Below are positions 1 through 7,139 of a DNA stretch of 15,344 bases, one piece after another. Both the position numbers and the translations under genes were made by a program. The stretch's first letter is position 1, and every line of letters starts with the position of its first letter. Origin of the DNA: Bacillota bacterium (GTDB lineage: Bacteria > Bacillota > Clostridia > Acetivibrionales > DTU013); assembly GCA_023409615.1 (NCBI GenBank), contig JAEYRF010000061.1:1-15344 (forward strand). Reading direction: 5' to 3'. The notes below the pieces were generated by a model, which did no database searches, was not told the origin of the DNA, and worked only from the letters and a program-made list of their open reading frames with translations.

Positions 1-194
1 GTGTAAGGTTCGATCCCGCCTGTATCAATCACTGTAAATTTTCTATTTCTCCATTCAGCTTCGGCATAAATCCTATCGCGAGTCACACCTGGTGTGTCTT
101 CCACAATGGATATCCTTCTGCCGCAAAGATAATTGAAAAATGTGGACTTACCCACATTCGGCCTTCCAACAATAGCTACTACCGGCTTTGCCAA
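1..194 (-). CDS. der: Ribosome-assembly GTPase Der (EngA), N-terminal part
   Basis: The first 64 codons of Der, the GTPase with two tandem G domains that acts in late 50S subunit maturation; the rest lies beyond the window. Visible in the first G domain are the P-loop GRPNVGKST (residues 10-18), the switch I segment TPGVTRDR and the G3 motif DTGG. The start is a TTG codon at 194-192. It is favoured because the reading MAKPVVAIVGRPNVGKS matches the usual Der N-terminus and because an AGGAGAGG ribosome site lies about 8 bases upstream, inside the previous gene. The TTG follows the TAA stop of the radical SAM gene with no gap, so translation of the two is probably coupled. Identification is firm; the start codon is very likely. 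Confidence 0.95.
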   Translation of the reverse strand, partial: MAKPVVAIVGRPNVGKSTFFNYLCGRRISIVEDTPGVTRDRIYAEAEWRNRKFTVIDTGGIEPY

Positions 195-1535
195 TTAGTC
201 CACCTCTCCTGTCAATCCGATGATCCGTCTGACCAGATCCTCTCCGTTATTCTCTACTATGGTAATTTTTTTGTTCAAGTTGTTACTAAGCATTTCCACG
301 GTATAATCATCTAAAAACACTTCTTCGCCCGCCCTGAGCATACTCCTGGAAAGCAAAAGCTCGCTGCCCAGTTCTCTGTCCTTCATCTGAGCAAATATAT
401 CACTTCCGGTTAAAAGACCCGTTACAGTTACATTCTCTCCAAAAAAATTATTTTCTATAGGATATACAAATACCTCTAAATCATTATACCGTTTTTCCAG
501 TTCCTGCGCCAATTGTTTTATATATTTATAAGCACATTTACCCGTTGCAATACTCACCGTTCTGCCTCCGGACAGGAACGGATTTTGACATTCAAGCTTC
601 TTAAGATATTCATGGAATTCATGTTTGAGCAATGTCATAAGTCCTACACCGTTCTCGATCTGTGGGAAATCCTCATATTCACTCAATTGTGGCAGCTCTG
701 CTCCTGCTTTGATATAGAACTCATCTGCCAGATACACCAGCCTTGTACCATACTGTTTAAGCAGTTTCTGCTGCCATTTACCTACCTGTTCCAGCACATC
801 AGCGGACTCTGTCTGGTTGAAGGGTTCCAGCATGGTCAAGCCTTCCCTCCATTTTGTCAGTCCTACCGGCACAACAGAAATACTTGCAACACCGGGGGCG
901 AGCTCCGACAGTTCTCTGATAGACCTATCCAGTTCCGCTCCGTCATTGAGTCCCTTACACAAAACAATTTGTGTGTTGACAGTAATGGCTCCATCTGTCA
1001 GAATCCTGATCTTATCCAGTACATCCCCTGCGAACCTGTTTCCAAGCATAGCCTTTCGCAGTTGCGGATTAGTAGTATGAACTGATACATTTACAGGAGT
1101 CATCCTATAGCGGATAATCCGCTCCAGTTCGCTTTTTTTCATATTGGTCAATGTGATGTAGTTACCTGAAAGGAAGGACAACCTTGAATCATCATCTTTA
1201 AAGTATACCGTTTCCCGCATACCCTTCGGCAGCTGGTCGATAAAGCAGAACACACACTTATTGCTGCAGCTTTTTGCCTCTGATATCAATGGTTCTTCGA
1301 AATCTATGCCCAGATCCTCGTATTGATCCTTCTCGATTTCAATTTCCCACAGCTCTCCGCTCTTTTTTTCTATCTCAATAACTAAATTAATTTCGGTGGT
1401 TAAAAAACGGTAGTCAAATATATCCTGAATCGAATGTCCATTGACGGACAGCAAAAAATCACTGGGTTCGATCCCGGCATCCATCGCTGCACTTTGTGGT
1501 TCTACTTTACATATCATTATACGATTCTTCTTCAT
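195..1535 (-). CDS. DUF512 family radical SAM protein with N-terminal PDZ-like domain
   Basis: A 446-residue protein of the clostridial PDZ/radical SAM/DUF512 family (NifB/MoaA-related Fe-S oxidoreductase). The first ~60 residues form a PDZ-like segment (VEPQSAAMDAGIEPSD, then FLLSVNG). The radical SAM cluster motif is CSNKCVFC at residues 90-97, a CxxxCxxC pattern expected to hold a 4Fe-4S cluster and S-adenosylmethionine. The DUF512 region follows to the end. The substrate of this family is not known to me. An in-frame start exists 7 codons upstream at 1556, but the ATG at 1535 is preferred because GAGGGG sits 7 bases before it. It immediately precedes der, an arrangement common in Clostridia, which hints at a link to ribosomes or RNA; that link is only inference. 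Confidence 0.9.
   Translation of the reverse strand: MKKNRIMICKVEPQSAAMDAGIEPSDFLLSVNGHSIQDIFDYRFLTTEINLVIEIEKKSGELWEIEIEKDQYEDLGIDFEEPLISEAKSCSNKCVFCFIDQLPKGMRETVYFKDDDSRLSFLSGNYITLTNMKKSELERIIRYRMTPVNVSVHTTNPQLRKAMLGNRFAGDVLDKIRILTDGAITVNTQIVLCKGLNDGAELDRSIRELSELAPGVASISVVPVGLTKWREGLTMLEPFNQTESADVLEQVGKWQQKLLKQYGTRLVYLADEFYIKAGAELPQLSEYEDFPQIENGVGLMTLLKHEFHEYLKKLECQNPFLSGGRTVSIATGKCAYKYIKQLAQELEKRYNDLEVFVYPIENNFFGENVTVTGLLTGSDIFAQMKDRELGSELLLSRSMLRAGEEVFLDDYTVEMLSNNLNKKITIVENNGEDLVRRIIGLTGEVD
201..210 (-). promoter_or_regulatory. Ribosome binding site of der, inside the upstream gene
   Basis: On the minus strand the sequence reads AGGAGAGGTG. Its GAGG core ends 8 bases before the TTG start of der. 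It lies in the last codons of the DUF512 radical SAM gene and is the main support for the non-ATG start. Confidence 0.7.
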
Positions 1536-1542
1536 CTGCCCG

Positions 1543-1548
1543 CCCCTC
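1543..1548 (-). promoter_or_regulatory. Ribosome binding site deciding the DUF512 gene start
   Basis: GAGGGG on the minus strand, 7 bases before the ATG at 1535-1533. It favours this start over the in-frame codon at 1556. Confidence 0.6.
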
Positions 1549-1566
1549 AAAGCCATAGCTCTGCTC

Positions 1567-1604
1567 CAAAAAATGCAAAAGGCCGTCTTTTCAGACAGCC
1601 TCTT
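1567..1604 (-). terminator. Rho-independent terminator after rpmF
   Basis: On the minus strand AGGCTGTCT and AGACGGCCT form a 9-pair stem (one G-T pair) closed by a GAAA tetraloop. It is followed by TTTT, GCA and then six T. It lies between the rpmF stop and the DUF512 gene, so it should end the yceD-rpmF transcript and separate it from DUF512-der. Confidence 0.85.
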
Positions 1605-1640
1605 TCGCCTATACAGTATATCGATCCATAGTGCACCGCA

Positions 1641-1826
1641 TTACTTCGCAACTGCTTCCTTTATGACTTCCTTACCATCATAAAATCCGCACTCTTTGCA
1701 AACGATGTGAGGAGCTTTCAATGTATGACACTGTGGGCAGCTTACTAAGTTCGGCTGTGACAGTTTCCACTGAGACCTTCTGTTACCTGTTCTGGCCTTT
1801 GACCATTTACGTTTCGGGTTTGCCAT
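1641..1826 (-). CDS. rpmF: 50S ribosomal protein L32
   Basis: A 61-residue basic protein that is a typical bacterial L32. The start MANPKRKWSKARTGNRRSQW is diagnostic. Four cysteines, C30-x2-C33 and C43-x2-C46, form the zinc-ribbon version of L32. It lies 29 bases downstream of the yceD gene with a strong GGGAGGTG ribosome site, and is followed by a good terminator. The yceD-rpmF order is widely conserved. In many bacteria plsX follows rpmF, but here the transcript ends at rpmF. The cysteine form suggests zinc-dependent L32; a cysteine-free paralogue elsewhere cannot be judged from this window. Confidence 0.98.
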   Translation of the reverse strand: MANPKRKWSKARTGNRRSQWKLSQPNLVSCPQCHTLKAPHIVCKECGFYDGKEVIKEAVAK

Positions 1827-1855
1827 ATTTTACACCTCCCTGATAAAAGCGTATA

Positions 1856-2353
1856 TCACAATTCTTTAAAAAATTTGTTCAGACCTTCCATGCGAGGATC
1901 GATTGTATCTTCTACGCAATCACATTGAGTAACATTGAAGTTTGATCCGCATTTGCTGCATAATCCCTTACACTGTTCAGAGCACAAATGCTTCATTGGA
2001 AGATTCAAAACAATATTATCTATAAGCGCCTTGCCGATGTCAAGTACCTTTCCCTCGAAAGGATACATGTCCGTCTGCTCGGCATCTGCACTGTTAATAA
2101 AGTCTTCCTTTATTTTCAGATCAAGCTCTTTGCTTGAAATACTGAGACAACGGTAGCATTCACTGGTGTATGTCACCAAGAGACGCCCATCGAGATGCAG
2201 AATACCTGCTTCATTAATCAACCTACCGGAAAATGTAATGTCTCCATCCAATACGCAGCCATCTATAAGCTCTTTTTCGGACGGCTCTTCTTTGAAATTC
2301 AACTCCAATGAAGCGCCATTTAACCTTACAATATCTGATATATCAACCTTCAT
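1856..2353 (-). CDS. yceD: YceD/DUF177 family protein (23S rRNA accumulation)
   Basis: A 165-residue DUF177/YceD family protein. In other bacteria YceD affects 23S rRNA levels and its gene is coupled to rpmF. The C-terminal part carries the family's cysteine motif, with pairs in CSEQCKGLCSKCG followed by CDC, probably a metal site. The conserved ending has the form DPRMEGLNKFFKEL, typical of the family. The start is supported by AGGAG 8 bases upstream. A perfect-consensus promoter lies just upstream, giving a leader of about 25 bases. It is co-transcribed with rpmF 29 bases downstream. Function is inferred from family and neighbours. Confidence 0.92.
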   Translation of the reverse strand: MKVDISDIVRLNGASLELNFKEEPSEKELIDGCVLDGDITFSGRLINEAGILHLDGRLLVTYTSECYRCLSISSKELDLKIKEDFINSADAEQTDMYPFEGKVLDIGKALIDNIVLNLPMKHLCSEQCKGLCSKCGSNFNVTQCDCVEDTIDPRMEGLNKFFKEL

Positions 2354-2385
2354 GAATGATACTCCTCAAATCCGCGACAAATGAT

Positions 2386-2414
2386 ATTATACTAACTAAT
2401 ACCAGTGTTGTCAA
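2386..2414 (-). promoter_or_regulatory. Sigma-A type promoter of yceD-rpmF, perfect consensus
   Basis: On the minus strand TTGACA (2414-2409), a 17-base spacer, then TATAAT (2391-2386). Both hexamers and the spacing match the housekeeping consensus exactly. The expected start is near 2379, about 25 bases before the yceD start codon. Confidence 0.9.
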
Positions 2415-2451
2415 GGCAATTATTTTACCGTCATATCCATCGTCTGATCGG

Positions 2452-3651
2452 CTATTTTACTGTCAGTTTCATTGTTTCTCTTGCGATGGCCAGCTCTTCA
2501 TTTGTAGGAATGACTAGTGTCCTGACCTTTGCATCAGGTGTACTGATATCCATTTCCTTCCCTCTGACTGTGTTCTTTTCCATATCGATCCTGATTCCAA
2601 GGGACTCCATATCATCAGTAACATTTTTCCTGACAATAGCGTTATTCTCTCCAATACCGGCTGTAAATATAACGGCATCAACACCATTCATGACTGCCGC
2701 ATACTCCCCGATACATTTTTTTACCCTGTAACAGAATATGTCGATGGCCAGCTGAGCCCTTACATTTCCTTCCTCCACAGCCGTGTCAATATCTCTGAAA
2801 TCGCTGCTGACTCCGGAAATACCAAGAATGCCTGACTTTTTATTCAGGTACTCATCGATTTCCTTTGAATTCATCTTTTCATTTTCCATAAGGAATTTTA
2901 CAACAGCCGGATCCACTGTACCGCATCTTGTACCCATCGCTAGTCCGTCCAAAGGAGTAAAACCCATGCTTGTTTCTACTGATTTGCCATATTTCACCGC
3001 ACAAATGCTTGCACCGTTGCCAAGATGGCAGGAAATCAACTTTAATTCCTGAACAGGCTTTCCAAGCATCGCAGCTGCACGTTCTGATACGTATTTGTGT
3101 GAAGTGCCGTGGAATCCGTACTTTCTAACACCGTGCTTTTCATAAATTTCATAAGGCAGTGCATACAAGTATGCATATTTCGGCAGTGATTGGTGAAATG
3201 CAGTATCGAATACAGCTACCATCTTTGTATTTGGCATAATATGTTGACAGGCCTCTATACCGATAATGTTCGGGGGGTTGTGCAACGGAGCAAGTTCTAC
3301 ACAATCCTTGATTGCATTCATGACATTTTCATCAATTATAACAGATTCATGGAACTTTTCTCCTCCATGTACAACACGGTGTCCCACTGCCGATATTTCG
3401 GACATATTCGATATAACTCCGATTTTTTCATCAGTCAGTGCTTTAACAACTTCCCTGATAGCGGCCTTGTGGCTTGGCATATCGATGTCGATAACGACCG
3501 TTTCACTTCCCGTTTTCGTATGCTTGATAAATGAATTATCAATGCCAATCCTGTCACATAGACCTTTTGCAAGGACCATCTCGTCTTTCATATCAATCAG
3601 TTGATATTTCAGTGATGAACTGCCTGTATTTATTACCAGAACCTTCTTCAT
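2452..3651 (-). CDS. ackA: Acetate kinase
   Basis: A 399-residue acetate kinase, the usual family length. It transfers phosphate from acetyl phosphate to ADP in the cytosol, giving acetate and ATP. Visible motifs: the N-terminal nucleotide-fold signature VLVINTGSSSLKYQL with N8, the H91-R92 pair in GHRVVHGGEKF, D149 in AVFDTAFHQS, H181 in GFHGTSH, and the late NEE motif with E385. These match the substrate and catalytic residues known in this family. AAGGAG stands 9 bases before the ATG. It follows pta by 84 bases on the same strand, so the two probably form one operon. I see no terminator after it; the next gene has its own promoter. Confidence 0.98.
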   Translation of the reverse strand: MKKVLVINTGSSSLKYQLIDMKDEMVLAKGLCDRIGIDNSFIKHTKTGSETVVIDIDMPSHKAAIREVVKALTDEKIGVISNMSEISAVGHRVVHGGEKFHESVIIDENVMNAIKDCVELAPLHNPPNIIGIEACQHIMPNTKMVAVFDTAFHQSLPKYAYLYALPYEIYEKHGVRKYGFHGTSHKYVSERAAAMLGKPVQELKLISCHLGNGASICAVKYGKSVETSMGFTPLDGLAMGTRCGTVDPAVVKFLMENEKMNSKEIDEYLNKKSGILGISGVSSDFRDIDTAVEEGNVRAQLAIDIFCYRVKKCIGEYAAVMNGVDAVIFTAGIGENNAIVRKNVTDDMESLGIRIDMEKNTVRGKEMDISTPDAKVRTLVIPTNEELAIARETMKLTVK

Positions 3652-3735
3652 TTTCTTTTGCTCCTTGTCTGTTTTTATGCTAATTCCACTATATATTGTA
3701 CCGTTAATTAATATTAAGGTTAGATCGCAACTAGC

Positions 3736-4728
3736 TTATTTTAATTGTGCTTGTACTGCTGTGATCGCTACAACTCCTACTATATCCTCCGCACTACACC
3801 CTCTTGAAAGATCGTTGACAGGTCTTGCAAGGCCCTGGGTGATTGGTCCGTACGCTTCTGCTTTTGCCAGCCTCTGCGTCAGTTTATATGCAATGTTGCC
3901 ACAATTCAAATCCGGGAATACAAGTACATTGGCTTTTCCTGCCACCGGGCTGCCCTTTGCCTTTGAAGCGCCAACTGACGGCACTAATGCTGCATCTGCC
4001 TGAAGCTCACCATCCAGAAGAAGTTCAGGCGCCTTTTCCTTTGCAAGTCTTGTAGCCTCAATAACTTTTTCGGTCAATTCACTCTTCGCACTTCCGTATG
4101 TTGAATATGATAACATTGCAACGACCGGATCATCCTGTATCAGGTTCTTAAATGTCTTAGCTGATGCAATTGCTATTTCAGACAGCTCGTCCGCATTTGG
4201 ATTCTCCACTAAACCACTGTCAGCATAAATGAAAGTACCATTGCTTCCATATTCACAATCCGGAACAGCCATGACAAAAAAGGCCGAAACAAGCTTTGTA
4301 CCGGGAGCCGTCTTTAATATCTGAAGAGCCGGTCTCAATGTATCTGAAGTAGAATGAACCGCTCCAGATACCATTCCGTCGGCATCTCCCATTTTTACCA
4401 TCATAACGCCCCAATAAAGTTCATCCTTAATAACTTCACGAGCTTTTTCGGCAGTCATGCCTTTTGCTTTTCTTAATTCATAGAAGGTATTCGCATATTT
4501 TTCAAAATCAGGCGAGGTTTCCGGATCGATAATGATGGCTTTCGATATATCAAGATCCCCGGCAAGCTTTTTGATCTCATTTTCCTTCCCAACAAGTATG
4601 ATGCGTGCGATGCCTTTTTCCTGTACCAATGCTGCTGCTTTAATTGTCCTGATATCAGAGGACTCTGGAAGTACAATTGTTTTTAAATCGCTCTTTGCGC
4701 GTCCGCTGATCTGCTCGAGAAATTTCAT
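3736..4728 (-). CDS. pta: Phosphate acetyltransferase
   Basis: A 330-residue phosphotransacetylase of the short PTA_PTB type, which converts acetyl-CoA and phosphate into acetyl phosphate and CoA. Family stretches seen include LKTIVLPESSDIRT at the start, MVKMGDADGMVSGAVHSTSDTLRPALQ in the middle and LVFPDLNCGNIAYKL plus GPITQGLARPVNDLSRG near the end. The reading frame is open for 29 more codons upstream, but the ATG at 4728 is preferred: AGGGG lies 7 bases before it and the protein then has the normal family N-terminus. With ackA downstream it makes the acetate/ATP pathway. It appears to have a leader of about 140 bases containing a large inverted repeat. Confidence 0.97.
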   Translation of the reverse strand: MKFLEQISGRAKSDLKTIVLPESSDIRTIKAAALVQEKGIARIILVGKENEIKKLAGDLDISKAIIIDPETSPDFEKYANTFYELRKAKGMTAEKAREVIKDELYWGVMMVKMGDADGMVSGAVHSTSDTLRPALQILKTAPGTKLVSAFFVMAVPDCEYGSNGTFIYADSGLVENPNADELSEIAIASAKTFKNLIQDDPVVAMLSYSTYGSAKSELTEKVIEATRLAKEKAPELLLDGELQADAALVPSVGASKAKGSPVAGKANVLVFPDLNCGNIAYKLTQRLAKAEAYGPITQGLARPVNDLSRGCSAEDIVGVVAITAVQAQLK

Positions 4729-4735
4729 TGTATAA

Positions 4736-4743
4736 CCCCTTTC
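4736..4743 (-). promoter_or_regulatory. Ribosome binding site deciding the pta start
   Basis: GAAAGGGG on the minus strand; AGGGG ends 7 bases before the ATG at 4728-4726. It argues against the longer in-frame reading that begins at 4815. Confidence 0.65.
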
Positions 4744-4815
4744 ATTTAGTTGAATTAATTTAACATTATTTTTTATATTTCTTAAATAACTACACAGTAT
4801 TATTTGAAATGGCAA

Positions 4816-4867
4816 CAGTAATACTTGTTACCAAGTCCTAGTATCAGCTTGTATCAAGCATTTACTG
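4816..4867 (-). repeat. Interrupted inverted repeat, possible structured leader of pta
   Basis: Plus-strand arms CAGTAATACTTG (4816-4827) and CAAGCATTTACTG (4855-4867) pair over 12 positions with one bulged base and one G-T pair in the minus-strand RNA. Inside, CAAG (4832-4835) and CTTG (4848-4851) can pair as an inner stem. The same CTTG/CAAG blocks can instead form two local hairpins, at 4823-4836 (ACTTG, loop of 4, CAAGT) and 4847-4859 (GCTTG, loop of 3, CAAGC). The two folds exclude each other. I do not recognise it as a known riboswitch. Confidence 0.55.
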
Positions 4868-4876
4868 ACCATTCAT

Positions 4877-4905
4877 ATTATATACAAAACGTTTATTGTA
4901 TACAA
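4877..4905 (-). promoter_or_regulatory. Probable pta-ackA promoter with embedded palindromic operator
   Basis: On the minus strand TTGTAT (4905-4900), a 17-base spacer and a perfect TATAAT (4882-4877). The -35 is only partly matched (TTG core). The -35 lies in the perfect palindrome TTGTATACAA (4896-4905), and TTGTATA recurs at 4887-4881, so TATACAA and TTGTATA flank an 8-base spacer at 4881-4902. Such repeats across a promoter are typical of a repressor site. The predicted start near 4870 gives a leader of about 140 bases. Confidence 0.5.
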
Positions 4906-5043
4906 GATGCAAATTGAATAGCAGTAAATTGATGTTTCCTATTATTTGTTTCTACAACAAAGTCTTCACAATAGACATTTTTTAATATAAACTGTTTGTA
5001 TTGCAAAAGAGACAGAAGACATATTTTCGGGGGGCAATCAACT

Positions 5044-6645
5044 ATGAAAAAGAATACATTTATCTATCTTACCTCATTTTTATGCGGAATGACTGTAATG
5101 GGTGTGGAGCTCTCTGCTACAAGGCTGCTCGCTCCATATTTTGGAACTTCATCTATTGTATATACCGTAGTCATAGGGCTAATAATGATTTCCATGAGTA
5201 TCGGCAATATACTGGGAGGCCGGTCTGCAGATAAGTATAACAATCTGGGCAGGCTGTTTGCCCTATTGTGGGTAGCAGCTTTATGGGTCGCAATAATTCC
5301 GCTGGTAGGAAAATATGTTATTGCACTTTCAGCCGTAGTCATGATGTGGATTCTGCCCGGTAACCTTTTAGTTGCAGGATCTGTATTCTCATGCCTTCTG
5401 GTCTTTTCAGCCCCACTGTTGATCATGGGTATGGTTTCACCTTATCTGGTCAAGCTTGGTGTCAAAGACATGGAAAAAAGCGGACGTACTACCGGTGAAA
5501 TATATGCAGCCTCTACAATTGGCAGTATCATCGGCACATTTATACCAACCTTTCTGACGATCCCGTATATTGGTACGATGAAATCCTTTCTAGTGTTTGC
5601 ACTGGCATTAAACCTGATTTGCCTCTACTATTTCATCACTACAAAAAAAGGCTTTATCAAAGGGATCATTACTACCGTAGTGACTGCTGTTCTGCTGCTG
5701 ATGCCGATAACCAGCTCCTATGCCTTCTGGACCGATGTTGTCCTTGAGGACGAATCACTTTACAATTACCTGCAAGTGACAGAAGATCAGGACACTGTCA
5801 TCCTCTCCACAAATGTGGCCTTTGGCGTACAGTCTGTATACAAAAAGAATCAGTTGCTCACAGGAATGTATTATGACTATCCGCTTACATCACCACTGTT
5901 GTTCGAAGACACATCTGCTGACAAACCATTGGATGTACTCGTTTTGGGTATGGGTACAGGAACATTTGCAAAGCATCTTAAGATGTTCTACCCGAACAGT
6001 AATATCGTAGGTGTTGAAATCGATAAAAAAATAGTTGACCTATCCATGGAATATTTTGAACTGAAGAAAGAAGAGGCCAAGGTACATGTCAACGATGGCC
6101 GTACTTTCCTTGCAGGACCTGATGCGGGTTTGTATGACATAATTTTAGTTGATGCCTATCACGACATCACGATCCCGTTTCATATGTCGACTGCTGAATT
6201 CTTTTCCGAGGTCAAGGAGCACCTGAAGCCTAATGGCGCCATCCTCATCAATATTAATATGCGTTCCGAAGATAGTACGGAAATTGTGGATTATTTGACA
6301 CAAACTCTTAAAACCAACATGAATAAGGTTTATAAATATAATGTACCCTATTCTACCAATGTTTTCGTCTTTTCTTCAGATAACCCAAATTGTCTGGACA
6401 ACTATAAAAACAACGCTGACCAGCTGGATGAGGACAGTCAGTTACTTCCGCTGACACAAAGAATAATAAGAGATACTGTAGAAGTCACGCAAACAGATTA
6501 TGTGTTTACTGACGACCTGGCTCCTGTTGAAATATTAGGTCAGAAAGTCCTCAATGATATTGTGCTGGAAAGTCTGGAATATTTCAAGCAGGAACTGGGA
6601 AGTTCAGATAATGGAATACTGGATGTTTTTAACATGATATCATGA
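5044..6645 (+). CDS. Membrane protein with spermidine-synthase-like domain
   Basis: A 533-residue fusion of a multi-pass membrane region (about residues 5-225, seven or so hydrophobic segments) with a C-terminal Rossmann domain of the spermidine synthase/SAM-methyltransferase type. In that domain I see motif I as LVLGMGTG (300-306), the acidic GVEID (323-327), NDGR (350-353) and LVDAY (368-372), with D370 where SpeE has its catalytic aspartate. The usual GGGDG and DxxDP motifs are altered and the DE-x2-YHE polyamine-binding stretch is not evident, so true polyamine synthesis is doubtful. The ATG at 5044 is chosen for its GGGGGG site 9 bases upstream over an in-frame start at 4996. It is a lone plus-strand gene divergent from pta. 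Substrate unknown. Confidence 0.85.
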   Translation: MKKNTFIYLTSFLCGMTVMGVELSATRLLAPYFGTSSIVYTVVIGLIMISMSIGNILGGRSADKYNNLGRLFALLWVAALWVAIIPLVGKYVIALSAVVMMWILPGNLLVAGSVFSCLLVFSAPLLIMGMVSPYLVKLGVKDMEKSGRTTGEIYAASTIGSIIGTFIPTFLTIPYIGTMKSFLVFALALNLICLYYFITTKKGFIKGIITTVVTAVLLLMPITSSYAFWTDVVLEDESLYNYLQVTEDQDTVILSTNVAFGVQSVYKKNQLLTGMYYDYPLTSPLLFEDTSADKPLDVLVLGMGTGTFAKHLKMFYPNSNIVGVEIDKKIVDLSMEYFELKKEEAKVHVNDGRTFLAGPDAGLYDIILVDAYHDITIPFHMSTAEFFSEVKEHLKPNGAILININMRSEDSTEIVDYLTQTLKTNMNKVYKYNVPYSTNVFVFSSDNPNCLDNYKNNADQLDEDSQLLPLTQRIIRDTVEVTQTDYVFTDDLAPVEILGQKVLNDIVLESLEYFKQELGSSDNGILDVFNMIS

Positions 6646-6675
6646 TGTCAAGCCGTCATTATCCTGAAATAAGTA

Positions 6676-6981
6676 TCAGTGTATACTCATGACATTTTCA
6701 TTATAGAACAGCTGGAAAATATCTCTGATAACTTCATTGTGGTTTTCGGGTGTTATAAGGTGCAACTGTCCGTCATTGACCTGTATGCATATATTTATTT
6801 GGTATTTATCGTTGTTATCCACCACTGCGCTGATTATGTCAACTGCCTCTAATGGCTTTCCAAATCTGTAAAACCACTGTTCATCATTCTCGTTTAAATC
6901 CATATTCTTGTTGTAATAACTTTCGAGAAATCGCTTTAATTCTCCGTTCTTTCTTGACCATAAATTTACTGTCAGACTCAT
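6676..6981 (-). CDS. Hypothetical 101-residue protein
   Basis: I do not recognise this protein. It is small and acidic, with no signal peptide, membrane segment or cysteine motif. Predicted strands alternate with a helix near residues 12-25 (KNGELKRFLESYYNKN) and a C-terminal helix containing EVIRDIFQLFYNEN; the middle (AVDIISAVVDNNDKYQINICIQVNDGQLHLI) looks like beta strands, which suggests a compact alpha/beta cytosolic domain. GGAG lies 7 bases before the ATG and a plausible promoter is found upstream, which supports a real gene. It converges with the SpdSyn-like gene (30 bases between stops) and diverges from the lipoprotein gene. No function is claimed. Confidence 0.75.
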   Translation of the reverse strand: MSLTVNLWSRKNGELKRFLESYYNKNMDLNENDEQWFYRFGKPLEAVDIISAVVDNNDKYQINICIQVNDGQLHLITPENHNEVIRDIFQLFYNENVMSIH

Positions 6982-6998
6982 GATGCCTCTCCTTTAGC

Positions 6999-7012
6999 CG
7001 GCTATTCAGCCG
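6999..7012 (-). other. Small hairpin in the leader of the 101-residue gene
   Basis: CGGCT and AGCCG form a 5-pair GC-rich stem with a GAAT loop on the minus strand. It lies at the 5' end of the predicted transcript and just upstream of the ribosome site, so it could stabilise the mRNA. It overlaps the 10-base palindrome TAGCCGGCTA at 6995-7004. Confidence 0.35.
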
Positions 7013-7023
7013 AAAAATACGTA

Positions 7024-7052
7024 CCTATACTATATTGGACAAATACTTTCAA
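7024..7052 (-). promoter_or_regulatory. Likely promoter of the 101-residue gene
   Basis: On the minus strand TTGAAA (7052-7047), a 17-base spacer and TATAGG (7029-7024). The -35 matches 5 of 6 consensus bases and the -10 matches 4. A second -10-like TATAGT overlaps just upstream. Confidence 0.45.
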
Positions 7053-7103
7053 AGTCCTTTATGTAATTTTTTCATTGTTTGTATGAATATCTATGTTTTT
7101 ACC

Positions 7104-7109
7104 TATAAT
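7104..7109 (+). promoter_or_regulatory. Likely -10 element of the lipoprotein gene
   Basis: A perfect TATAAT at 7104-7109, 30 bases before the TTG start. No good -35 is seen; the nearest TTG is in TTGTAT at 7079-7084, with a 19-base spacer. The predicted leader is about 24 bases. Confidence 0.45.
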
Positions 7110-7139
7110 ATGTTTGATCGAATATTGGAGGAATGACTT

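Larger units (their letters stand above)
4729..5043. other. 315-base divergent control region between pta and the membrane SpdSyn-like gene
   Basis: AT-rich and without a convincing coding frame. It holds a likely minus-strand pta promoter at 4877-4905, overlapped by TTGTATA/TATACAA palindromes, and a 52-base interrupted inverted repeat at 4816-4867 that falls in the presumed pta leader. Toward the plus-strand gene the best -10 candidate is TATAAA at 4986-4991, with only a poor -35 (TCTTCA, 17 bases upstream). The plus-strand gene has a GGGGGG ribosome site at 5029-5034. The remainder shows nothing I can name. Confidence 0.6.

Noticed and set aside
513..1085. A 190-codon open frame on the plus strand opposite the DUF512 gene
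   Set aside because: It lies wholly inside a well-supported gene, has no ribosome site and its protein is Cys/Phe/Gln-rich and unlike any family; it is an antisense shadow.
4883..4898. A possible CcpA (cre) site around the AAACGTTT core upstream of pta
   Set aside because: The centre fits, but the outer TG and CA bases of the cre consensus are absent, so the palindromic TTGTATA sites explain the symmetry better.
6633..6644. Perfect palindrome CATGATATCATG at the end of the SpdSyn-like gene
   Set aside because: It is inside the coding sequence, AT-rich and has no T-run, so it is not a terminator; chance is enough to explain it.
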